42,270 nucleotides of DNA from Lachnospiraceae bacterium (GTDB lineage Bacteria; Bacillota; Clostridia; Lachnospirales; Lachnospiraceae), in NCBI GenBank assembly GCA_030531435.1, contig JAUNNN010000016.1, forward strand, positions 1 to 42,270, read 5' to 3'. A model generated the notes under the pieces. That model was not told where the DNA came from. It saw only the letters and a list, made by a program, of their open reading frames with translations, and searched no databases. The translations under genes were made by a program, and so were the position numbers. Below are positions 8,281-15,945 of the stretch, piece after piece. Within the stretch, counting starts at the first letter, position 1; the number at the start of each line of letters is the position of its first letter.

Positions 8281-10776
8281 TTAATAGGTATCCCTTAATG
8301 TTCTAATTACAAGCTGCTGCTCAAGCTCGTATCCATTCTGTATTTCAGGTGTACCTGCTGTAAGGTAACGAATGTCTGATTTCTTAAGAGTAACTGCCTT
8401 TTCACGCTTTGATGTTAAGTGGAAATAGTTCTCTGAGAACACAGCATCTGCCTGACGAAGATCAAGCTCAACGAAAGCAGCAAATCCGCCTGACATCATT
8501 CGTATTACATATTCATCTGGTAATTCAATAACTGAGTATGAAATTGAAGATGTATCAAGATCAAGTCTCTTGTATGGTACAAATACTTCGATTTCACTTG
8601 ATGTAACCTTATCTTCTTCATCGTAGAATACAGCTTCTAAGAACACTTTGTTCTCATTTCCAGCTATATATTCTGTGAAATCAACGCTACATACAAGTTC
8701 ACACTGACCTGGCATAATTTCTACATTGTATTCTGATTCAAATAATAATCTAAAATCAAATGTCTGAAGAGAAAGCTTAACTCTTCTTGGTTCAATATCT
8801 CTAGTTTCATTCTGAACATATATTGAAGCAACATTTCCATTCATTTCAATTGAACCAGCAACAGGTGCAAAGAAATTCTTTGCCATATACTGTAATGCTT
8901 TCCATCTTCCGAAGTAATCAATACTTGCCCAGCTTGCTACAGGCCAACTGTCATTAAGCTGCCAGTAAAGCGCACCCATACAACGGCCTCTATTTCTTCT
9001 CCAGTGCTCAACACCATATTTTATAGCGATACCCTGAAGGAGCTGTGTTAAATATAAAAGGCTCTCAAAGTCTTTTGGGAATAAGAAGTTTCTTGCCAAA
9101 TAGTTAATTAAAAGGCTATTTGCATCATTATTCTTCTGATGAGATTCCATTACTTCTGAGAAAATATTTCTGTCTTCTTCTTTCGTAAATGTCTTTACTG
9201 TCTTAATTGATGGGAAAGACTGGAATCCAAATTCAGAACAAAATCTCATATAGTGATTTCTATATTCGGTAAATGGCTGCTGTCCATGCCATACATCCCA
9301 ATAATGACAGTCTCCAATATTTTCATCATCTGGACTACTAAACTTACCACCTGATGATGGTGAAGATGGCCAGTAGAATGTCTGTGGTGCATGTTCTGCA
9401 ACAAGCTCTGGAATAATCTGCTCAAACATTCTAAGATAATCTGCTTTAAGCGCATCTGAATGATATCTGACTTCATCCCAACCTACCCATGCGCTTTCCA
9501 TTTCATTATTTCCACAGAAAAGTCCAAGGCTGGCGTGGTGTCTTAATCTCTGAATATTGTCATATACTTCTGCTGTAATAGATGCTCTGAAGTTTTCTGA
9601 GAGCTCATAAACATTGCATGCAAACATCATATCCTGCCATACAACAAGACCATATTCATCGCAGAGATCATAGAATGTATCTGATGGATAATAACCACCA
9701 CCCCAAACTCTTATTGTGTTGAAATTACTCTTTATAGCTGCTCTTAATAAATAATCAATTTTTTCTTTTGTAATGAATGAATAAATACTGTCTTCTGGAA
9801 TGTAGTTGGCACCCATTGCAAAGAACTTAACACCATTTACCTTAAAGCAGAACTCATGACCAAACTCATCTCTTTCCTGGCTTACAGTCATAGTACGAAG
9901 ACCAATACGATATGACTTTGAATCCCACTCATTACCATTCATATCAAGGGCATATACGCTTACTGTGTAAAGAGGATGCTCACCAAATCCATTTGGCCAC
10001 CAAAGCTTAGGCTCTTCTATTTCCATAGTAAGCACTGCTTCATTGCCTTCCATTGTTTCAGTAATGGCACTTACTCGACCTTCTGGAGTAACAATTTCAC
10101 CCTGAATGATATATAAGCCCTGCTGGATTATTTCTGCTTTTACTCTTATCTCAAGAGTAACTTTTTTCTTTTCGTGATGCTGAATAATTAAAACATCATC
10201 TAACTTAATTAGACTGTATCCAATTAAATCGATGCTTCTCCAGATTCCCATATCAGGAAGCTGAGCACCCCAGTCCCAACCAAACATACAATGAGCTTTT
10301 CTAATAAACTCATCACCTCTCATACATCCCTGTGGAACATATGAAATCTCTTTCCCTGTAGCTGGTCTGTAGTTTTCGATATAGTTAATAGGCGAATCAA
10401 CCTCAATAGTAATTGTATTTATGCCATAAGTAAGGTAATTCTTAATATCGAAATTGTATGTACGATGCATGTTATCTGTCGTACCAACAGGAACATTGTT
10501 TATATAAATCTTTGAAAGAGTATCAATTCCCTTACAACATAAAACAACCTTATCCTGTTCTAAAAGTTCAGGCATTACCTCGAACTCTCTTGTGAAATAA
10601 TAGTCTTTTCTGAATATTTCTCTAACTTCATATTCATTCGTTCCAAAAAATGGATCTTGAATTCTATGCTGTACAAGTAAAGCAGACAGAACTGAACCAG
10701 GAACCTTAGCCTCAATGTAGGCTTCTGATCCCTTTTCATTCAAAATCCAATTTCCATTTAACGTCTGAAAAATCAT
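8281..10776 (-). CDS. Beta-mannosidase, glycoside hydrolase family 2
   Basis: Retaining exo-beta-mannosidase that releases mannose from the non-reducing end of manno-oligosaccharides. No signal peptide is seen, so it works on imported oligosaccharides in the cytoplasm. 831 residues, typical for this GH2 subgroup. Residues 1-190 are the jelly-roll sugar-binding domain with FGWDWGAQLPDMGIWR (165-180), an immunoglobulin-like domain follows, and the TIM barrel starts near 300. The acid/base is E425 in CGNNEMES; the nucleophile is E515 in RFCSEFGFQSFPS. The rest is the C-terminal beta-sandwich region. The ribosome site AAGGGG lies a short way before the ATG, 22 bases after the esterase-like lipoprotein gene, suggesting a shared role in mannan or glycan use. 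Confidence 0.93.
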   Translation of the reverse strand: MIFQTLNGNWILNEKGSEAYIEAKVPGSVLSALLVQHRIQDPFFGTNEYEVREIFRKDYYFTREFEVMPELLEQDKVVLCCKGIDTLSKIYINNVPVGTTDNMHRTYNFDIKNYLTYGINTITIEVDSPINYIENYRPATGKEISYVPQGCMRGDEFIRKAHCMFGWDWGAQLPDMGIWRSIDLIGYSLIKLDDVLIIQHHEKKKVTLEIRVKAEIIQQGLYIIQGEIVTPEGRVSAITETMEGNEAVLTMEIEEPKLWWPNGFGEHPLYTVSVYALDMNGNEWDSKSYRIGLRTMTVSQERDEFGHEFCFKVNGVKFFAMGANYIPEDSIYSFITKEKIDYLLRAAIKSNFNTIRVWGGGYYPSDTFYDLCDEYGLVVWQDMMFACNVYELSENFRASITAEVYDNIQRLRHHASLGLFCGNNEMESAWVGWDEVRYHSDALKADYLRMFEQIIPELVAEHAPQTFYWPSSPSSGGKFSSPDDENIGDCHYWDVWHGQQPFTEYRNHYMRFCSEFGFQSFPSIKTVKTFTKEEDRNIFSEVMESHQKNNDANSLLINYLARNFLFPKDFESLLYLTQLLQGIAIKYGVEHWRRNRGRCMGALYWQLNDSWPVASWASIDYFGRWKALQYMAKNFFAPVAGSIEMNGNVASIYVQNETRDIEPRRVKLSLQTFDFRLLFESEYNVEIMPGQCELVCSVDFTEYIAGNENKVFLEAVFYDEEDKVTSSEIEVFVPYKRLDLDTSSISYSVIELPDEYVIRMMSGGFAAFVELDLRQADAVFSENYFHLTSKREKAVTLKKSDIRYLTAGTPEIQNGYELEQQLVIRTLRDTY

Positions 10777-10798
10777 TTTCTCATCCCCTTAGTTTAAG

Positions 10799-11794
10799 TT
10801 ACATCAAATAACCAAGCTCCTTGAGCTTTTCATATATTTTAACTCCAGTGAGTCTATAAAATTCATCATTTCCATGCACCTCATCTGATCTAAGTGATGA
10901 TGGCACATTACCCTCGCTAATGTCATTTATATCCTCTTCAGTTGGAGTAATTCCCGCATCATTAAGCATGTCTGAAAGAACATAGCTTCTTAAGTCAAAA
11001 TAATGTTCTCCATATTCTTCCTTAAACATGTCATTTATTAAATCTATTTCATTAAGCATATGTTTGCTTGTAAGAGATACCACGATATATTCTGTAACGC
11101 CTGCATCTTCAAGCATTTTTCTCTGCCATGATATTGTATCTCTAACAGCATCTTCTGTTTCTGGCTGTTCGTTATTTCCTGTCCATAAAATCCAGATATC
11201 ATCTGATCTCTTATCTTCCATTGCAAATGTAACAAGTGGAGAATCCGATGGAAGAACAACCTCTTCACCAGGAGTTTCCCTGACAAATACCCTTCCTAGG
11301 TCATCATCTCTATACCATTTGCCTTTTATCCCACCAAGAGTACATGGATTAATTCCTGCATCTCCAAAGTCAATCAGCTCCATCCATTCACCATCTGAAG
11401 AACTAACTGTAACCTCAACAGGTGTACAATCTGCAGGTATAGTAAATTCTGATGTTGTAGACTGTGGATTTGCGCCTTCTCTTGCGGCAATGCATTTTGT
11501 AGTCTCGCCAAAGACTCCATAGTTAATGACTTCTGCACCACTAACCTCTTCAAGTGATATAGGGAACGTGTAGACATCTCCACCTGTTCCCTCTGTCATA
11601 GAATCGCCCCAGCAAATAATTCTTTTATCGCTGTTATCTACGGTTTCTGCTGCTGCTTCTACAGTTTCTACCGTAATTTCTGTATTTTCTTGTTTTACAT
11701 TCTGACTACTGGTTTCATTTGCTGGTGTCGATTTTTTTCCACATCCTGCTAAACATATAGCCAGAATACTAACTAGTAATAATTTCTTCTTCAT
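10799..11794 (-). CDS. SGNH/GDSL-type hydrolase lipoprotein
   Basis: Surface lipoprotein with a signal peptide and lipobox ending at C18 (LAGC), then a low-complexity Thr/Glu linker to about residue 55. The catalytic domain has the SGNH blocks: GDSMTEG with nucleophile S65, a block-II glycine in GVFGETT, WTGNNE as a variant of the GxND block, and DEVHGND near the C-terminus with the Asp-x-x-His pair. These enzymes are esterases, often deacetylating polysaccharides. Position before a beta-mannosidase suggests a glycan ester as substrate, which is inference. The ATG has no visible Shine-Dalgarno sequence and stands 9 bases after a strong hairpin, so expression may be low or conditional. Confidence 0.85.
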   Translation of the reverse strand: MKKKLLLVSILAICLAGCGKKSTPANETSSQNVKQENTEITVETVEAAAETVDNSDKRIICWGDSMTEGTGGDVYTFPISLEEVSGAEVINYGVFGETTKCIAAREGANPQSTTSEFTIPADCTPVEVTVSSSDGEWMELIDFGDAGINPCTLGGIKGKWYRDDDLGRVFVRETPGEEVVLPSDSPLVTFAMEDKRSDDIWILWTGNNEQPETEDAVRDTISWQRKMLEDAGVTEYIVVSLTSKHMLNEIDLINDMFKEEYGEHYFDLRSYVLSDMLNDAGITPTEEDINDISEGNVPSSLRSDEVHGNDEFYRLTGVKIYEKLKELGYLM

Positions 11795-11800
11795 TCGGTC

Positions 11801-11832
11801 AAAAAGGCTGCAAAACGAAGTTTTGCAGCCTT
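11801..11832 (-). terminator. Terminator of the chemotaxis receptor gene, abutting the lipoprotein start
   Basis: Perfect 13-bp stem AAGGCTGCAAAAC / GTTTTGCAGCCTT (11804-11816 and 11820-11832) with a 3-base loop, followed on the minus strand by TTTTT counting the stem end. It is 17 bases after the receptor stop and only 9 bases before the SGNH lipoprotein ATG, so it also forms that gene's 5' leader. It may limit read-through into the downstream operon. Confidence 0.85.
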
Positions 11833-11849
11833 AAAAAATACTCTAAAAC

Positions 11850-13565
11850 TTATTCCATCGTAAATTCATTAACAATATTCTTAAGTTCCTCAACTCTTGA
11901 AAGTGATTCAATAACAAGATCATTTGTCTCGCTTGTTCTTGTAACCATATCTGTTGTCTTACCAGCGATATCTGTTACACCAAGTGTTGACTCACCAACT
12001 GTTGCATTGATTCCAGATAAAGCATCAGAAATCTTAGCAATTGAATCTGTAAGGTTGTTAATTGATTCATGAACATCATTCATGCTCTCTTTGAACTTAG
12101 ATGCATCATCGTTATACTGCTCTGAAACTTCAGCAAATCCTTCGTAATCAACAAGTACTGTGTTCTCAAGGAAGTCTGTTGTCTGCTCAAGACATCCTGT
12201 CATGTTAGCAACTGCTGCATTAACTTCACCAACAATACCATTGATATCACCAACAGCCTTTGATGTCTGATCTGCAAGGTTACCAATTTCTGTAGCAACT
12301 ACTGCGAATCCCTTACCAGCCTCACCAGCTCTTGCAGCTTCGATTGAAGCATTGAGTGCAAGTAATGATGTCTGTGAAGAAATGCTCATAATTGTATCTG
12401 TAAGTTCATTGATCTTTGATACAGCCTTTGATTCTTCAATAGCTGCCTCTGAACGAAGCTTAACTGAATCGTATGTTTCCTGAGTACGTCTTGTAGCTTC
12501 CATTGTCTTAGTCTTAAGATCATTTGCTCTAACCATAACTTCGTCTGAAAGAACATCTCCATTTTCTGATAACTGAAGAATATCCTTTGCGCCAGTCTGC
12601 ATATATCCGATGTTTGCATAAATGCTTTCTGTTGTTGCTGCTGTTTCCTGCATACCTGCTGCAAGCTCCTGTGTAGTAGCTGAGTTATCAGTACACATAT
12701 TGTTTACGATATTTGTAACATCCTGAAGCTGGTTAACGTTATTTGAAATACTTGAACTAGCAGTATCAATGCTACCAACCATGTCACGAAGAACTTTTCT
12801 CATCTGGCCAACAGCACGTGCCATCATACCAGTTTCATCTTTTCTAGTAACAAGCTTATCACTATTGTTATTATGTCTAAAGTCAAGCTTAGCTGTATCT
12901 GCAATAATATCTGTAATCATAAGGATTGGCTTTGCAATCATCTTGCTCACAACGAAAGCGACTACTATACAGATTGCAAGAATAAGTATTGCTATTAATA
13001 CTGCATCTCTTGCGACTTTATTAATTCCTGCAAGTGCTTCATCCTCATCTGCTGTAACAACAAGAATTGCTCTGCTTCCTGTTATAGCATATCCTGCGTA
13101 TTTCCACGCACCCTTGTAATAATATCTAACTACTGCATCCTGTGGTGTCGCTCCGGTTGCAAGCTGTGCTACAAGACCTTTTACAACTTCATTTTCAACA
13201 GGTGATCCAACCTTATCCTGCGTTGGATGATACATCATTGTGCCATCTTCAGAAACAAGATATGCATATGAACCACTCATACCTTCAAGCTTAACAGAAC
13301 CAAGATACTGATTAAGTGTGTCATAGTCTGTAACGTTATCTGAACCAGCTGCGCCCATAATATCTCTCTGTAATGATGCAACTGAACCCATGTGGTTAAG
13401 TACGTTTTCTGTAATAATACTTCTTGATTCCTTAACAATTACAACTGCTGTTATTGCTACTGAAATGATAAGAGCTATTGTAACCATAAGAATCATTTTA
13501 AAACTTATGGAATGAATAAAACTTACTTTCCCGTTGTCAACAGCCTGCTTTTTTTCTTTAGCCAT
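11850..13565 (-). CDS. Methyl-accepting chemotaxis protein with an extracellular Cache-type sensor
   Basis: Transmembrane chemoreceptor signalling through CheA/CheW. Two membrane segments (about residues 20-42 and 190-210) flank an extracellular domain containing [21 protein letters not shown], typical of Cache sensors for small molecules. A HAMP domain follows, then the methylation helices and the signalling tip [20 protein letters not shown]. The start used is the ATG giving MAKEKKQ (571 residues), because AAGGAG lies about 8 bases before it; the longer frame adds 12 residues with no ribosome site. It stands alone with its own promoter and terminator, and the ligand is unknown. Its presence implies a chemotaxis system elsewhere in the genome. 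Confidence 0.93.
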   Translation of the reverse strand: MAKEKKQAVDNGKVSFIHSISFKMILMVTIALIISVAITAVVIVKESRSIITENVLNHMGSVASLQRDIMGAAGSDNVTDYDTLNQYLGSVKLEGMSGSYAYLVSEDGTMMYHPTQDKVGSPVENEVVKGLVAQLATGATPQDAVVRYYYKGAWKYAGYAITGSRAILVVTADEDEALAGINKVARDAVLIAILILAICIVVAFVVSKMIAKPILMITDIIADTAKLDFRHNNNSDKLVTRKDETGMMARAVGQMRKVLRDMVGSIDTASSSISNNVNQLQDVTNIVNNMCTDNSATTQELAAGMQETAATTESIYANIGYMQTGAKDILQLSENGDVLSDEVMVRANDLKTKTMEATRRTQETYDSVKLRSEAAIEESKAVSKINELTDTIMSISSQTSLLALNASIEAARAGEAGKGFAVVATEIGNLADQTSKAVGDINGIVGEVNAAVANMTGCLEQTTDFLENTVLVDYEGFAEVSEQYNDDASKFKESMNDVHESINNLTDSIAKISDALSGINATVGESTLGVTDIAGKTTDMVTRTSETNDLVIESLSRVEELKNIVNEFTME

Positions 13566-13609
13566 TTTAATACTTCTCCTTACCCATATAATGTTTACCA
13601 TTTATACTC

Positions 13610-13627
13610 TTTACACATACGTGTAAA
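13610..13627. promoter_or_regulatory. Operator-like palindrome at the receptor transcription start
   Basis: TTTACAC-ATAC-GTGTAAA, perfect 7-bp arms. It lies about 4 to 21 bases downstream of the predicted start of transcription (near 13631), where a bound repressor would block the chemoreceptor gene. No binding protein can be named. Confidence 0.5.
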
Positions 13628-13637
13628 TAACACAAAT

Positions 13638-13666
13638 ATTATAGTATAAAAAGCACCCTAAATCAA
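13638..13666 (-). promoter_or_regulatory. Promoter of the chemotaxis receptor gene
   Basis: Minus strand TTGATT (13661-13666), 17-base spacer, TATAAT (13638-13643): a near-ideal sigma-A promoter. The -35 lies inside one arm of the upstream amylase terminator hairpin, so the two signals overlap. Confidence 0.8.
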
Positions 13667-13705
13667 CGTATTTTTTCAGTAACCACGCTGATTTCAGGCG
13701 CTTTT
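13649..13705 (-). terminator. Long imperfect hairpin after the amylase gene
   Basis: Arms 13649-13669 and 13685-13705 (each 21 bases) pair along almost their whole length, with a G-A mismatch and a few G-T pairs. The minus-strand 3' end reads GCTTTTT. It follows the amylase stop by 27 bases and probably ends the helicase-nfo-amylase transcript. Confidence 0.7.
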
Positions 13706-13732
13706 GTATTTACTCAAAAATGCATATCAATC

Positions 13733-15043
13733 TTAATATTCACATTTTACAAACATGGCTGAATATGGTTCAAGATATGTACCACCACCAAAGTCAATTT
13801 CCTTACCAGAAATAAGGTCAACTCCTCTTCCGCATCCTGCATCATAATGGGCTGTATATCCCTCTCCATCCATATTTATACAAACAAAAACTCTCTCTTC
13901 AGCAGTCTTTCTTTCAAAGATACACTGTTTGTTTGTAAGAACAACAGATCTCATACCGCCATAATTAAGTGCATTACTATTCTTCTTTGCCTCTGAAAGC
14001 TTAGCTATAAAGTCACAAAGAGAATTCCATTCAGGAGCATCATAGCTTAATCTCAAGGCTGGGTCACCCTGACTCTTATCACCTTTTGCTCCCCATTCAC
14101 TGCCGTAGTATACAATTGGAATACCTGGCATTCCAAATACCATTGCATAGACTAGTGGTAAATGGTTTTCATTCTGAAGAATACTTGCAATTCTTGATAC
14201 ATCGTGGTTATCGCAAAAGCTCAAAAGGTGTCTGTCTCTTGCAACAGTCCAGTCTTCTGGTCCAAATAATCTTAAGAGTGAATGAATAATCTCAAACATA
14301 TTATAGCTATTGAATGCGCTATGAATTCCTTTATAGCACTGATAGTTTGTAACAGAATGAATATTCATTTCATTAAGCATTCTGCCATATTCGCCATGAA
14401 GTACCTCACCCACTAAGAAAAAGTCTGATTTTTTAGAATCAGTAAAATCTCTAAGCCTTCTGAGGAAACCATAATCGAGGCAATATGCTACATCAAGTCT
14501 TATTCCATCAATATCAAACTCATTAATCCAGCCTTCCACTGCATGGAAGATATGCTGAACTACATCTTCATTGTGAAGATTAAGCTTTACAAGGTCGTAA
14601 TTACCCTCCCAGCCTTCATACCAAAGGCCATCATTATAGTTTGAATTGCCATCAAAATTAATATTAAACCAGTCTTTATAAGGACTATCCCATCTCTTTT
14701 CAAGCACATCCTTAAATGCGAAAAATCCTCTTCCAACATGGTTAAATACACCATCCACTATGACCTTAATTCCTTCTTTATGGAGGTTATCAACAACCTG
14801 CTTAAAATCTTCGTTTGTACCAAGTCTTACATCGATTTTTGTATAGTCTCTTGTGTTATATCCATGAGTATCAGATTCAAATATTGGTGAGAAATATATT
14901 GCATTGACTCCTAATTTCTTGATATGAGGAATCCAGTCATTAACCTTTAAAATTCTGTGTTCCAAAACCCCATCATTTTCAAAAGGAGCTCCACAAAATC
15001 CTAAAGGATAAATCTGATAAAATACACTTTCATAAGCCCACAT
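13733..15043 (-). CDS. Alpha-amylase family protein (GH13), cytoplasmic
   Basis: A 436-residue GH13 TIM-barrel enzyme acting on alpha-glucans or maltodextrins, without a signal peptide. Conserved regions are in order: VDGVFNHVG (region I, about 96-104), GIRLDVAYCLD with nucleophile D184, VGEVLHG with acid/base E213, and SFCDNHDVSR with D278 stabilising the transition state. A small C-terminal beta domain follows at about 360-436. The N-terminal FYQIYPLGFCGAP resembles cyclomaltodextrinase/neopullulanase-like enzymes, but it lacks their extra N-terminal domain, so exact specificity is open. It lies 21 bases after nfo, making it the odd third member of a DNA-repair transcript. Confidence 0.9.
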   Translation of the reverse strand: MWAYESVFYQIYPLGFCGAPFENDGVLEHRILKVNDWIPHIKKLGVNAIYFSPIFESDTHGYNTRDYTKIDVRLGTNEDFKQVVDNLHKEGIKVIVDGVFNHVGRGFFAFKDVLEKRWDSPYKDWFNINFDGNSNYNDGLWYEGWEGNYDLVKLNLHNEDVVQHIFHAVEGWINEFDIDGIRLDVAYCLDYGFLRRLRDFTDSKKSDFFLVGEVLHGEYGRMLNEMNIHSVTNYQCYKGIHSAFNSYNMFEIIHSLLRLFGPEDWTVARDRHLLSFCDNHDVSRIASILQNENHLPLVYAMVFGMPGIPIVYYGSEWGAKGDKSQGDPALRLSYDAPEWNSLCDFIAKLSEAKKNSNALNYGGMRSVVLTNKQCIFERKTAEERVFVCINMDGEGYTAHYDAGCGRGVDLISGKEIDFGGGTYLEPYSAMFVKCEY

Positions 15044-15064
15044 AAATAATACTCTCCTTATCTT

Positions 15065-15922
15065 TTACTGTAATAAACGTGCTATTTCTTCCTTGTATGG
15101 TGGAAGCTTAACCTTTGGATTAGCTGGATCTTCTATGTATGGTGTCTCTAATATTTTCATAACACCTTCAAAATCCTTATGATGAACTATGTAATGTAGT
15201 GCCTCAAAGCCAATAGTTCCATCCCCAAGATTAGCATGTCTATCCTTATGAGCACCTAGCTCATTTTTACTATCATTAATGTGAAAACAAACTATCTGAT
15301 CTTTTCCAATTAGTCTGTCAAATTCACCTATAACGCCATCAAAATCATTCTTAATATCGTATCCTGCGTCATTTGTATGGCATGTATCAAAACATACACG
15401 AAGTTTATCGTTATATTTTACCCCGTCGTATATTCTTGCCAGTTCTTCAAAAGTACGACCAACTTCAGAGCCTTTTCCCGCCATTGTTTCAAGAGCAACC
15501 ATACATTCAGTATCTTTTGTTAAAACTTCATTAAGTCCTTTGACAATTGACTCTATTCCGGCGTCTACTCCAGCATCCACATGGGAACCAGGATGTAACA
15601 CCATTGCATTTGCATGCATTGCTGTACTTCTTTCAAGCTCTGTAGCAAGGAAATCAACTGCGAGATTATATGTTTCTTTTTTGACAGTATTTGCAAGATT
15701 AATAATATATGGCGCATGGATAATTATTTCATCAATACCATTTGCTCTCATATAATCCCATCCTGCTTCAATATTCAATTCTGAAATGTCTCTTCTTTTA
15801 GTGTTTTGTGGAGCTCCAGTATAGACCATAAAACAGTTAGCTCCATAGGAAGCTGCTTCCTTTGCTGATGCAAGAAACATCTCTTTTCCGCTCATTCCAA
15901 CATGAGATCCAAGTTTTATCAT
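15065..15922 (-). CDS. nfo: Endonuclease IV (AP endonuclease)
   Basis: Zinc-dependent enzyme that cuts 5' to abasic sites and cleans blocked 3' ends in base-excision repair. Seen are the N-terminal [22 protein letters not shown] with a metal-binding glutamate, [14 protein letters not shown] with Asp/His ligands, and [22 protein letters not shown]-type blocks carrying further ligands: the full set for the trinuclear zinc site. The chosen ATG gives MIKLGSHVG (285 residues), because GAGAGG lies about 9 bases before it; an in-frame ATG nine bases earlier has no room for a ribosome site. It lies 23 bases after the SOS-boxed helicase gene, so it is probably induced with it. Confidence 0.95.
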   Translation of the reverse strand: MIKLGSHVGMSGKEMFLASAKEAASYGANCFMVYTGAPQNTKRRDISELNIEAGWDYMRANGIDEIIIHAPYIINLANTVKKETYNLAVDFLATELERSTAMHANAMVLHPGSHVDAGVDAGIESIVKGLNEVLTKDTECMVALETMAGKGSEVGRTFEELARIYDGVKYNDKLRVCFDTCHTNDAGYDIKNDFDGVIGEFDRLIGKDQIVCFHINDSKNELGAHKDRHANLGDGTIGFEALHYIVHHKDFEGVMKILETPYIEDPANPKVKLPPYKEEIARLLQ

Positions 15923-15945
15923 AAAATTCATCCTCTCTTAGGCAA

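Noticed and set aside
11028-11522. A 164-codon open frame on the plus strand
   Set aside because: It is antisense to the SGNH lipoprotein, whose catalytic blocks and signal peptide are clear.
12769-13119. Hydrophobic open frame on the plus strand resembling a membrane protein
   Set aside because: It is the complement of the receptor's HAMP and membrane region; hydrophobicity arises from the opposite strand.
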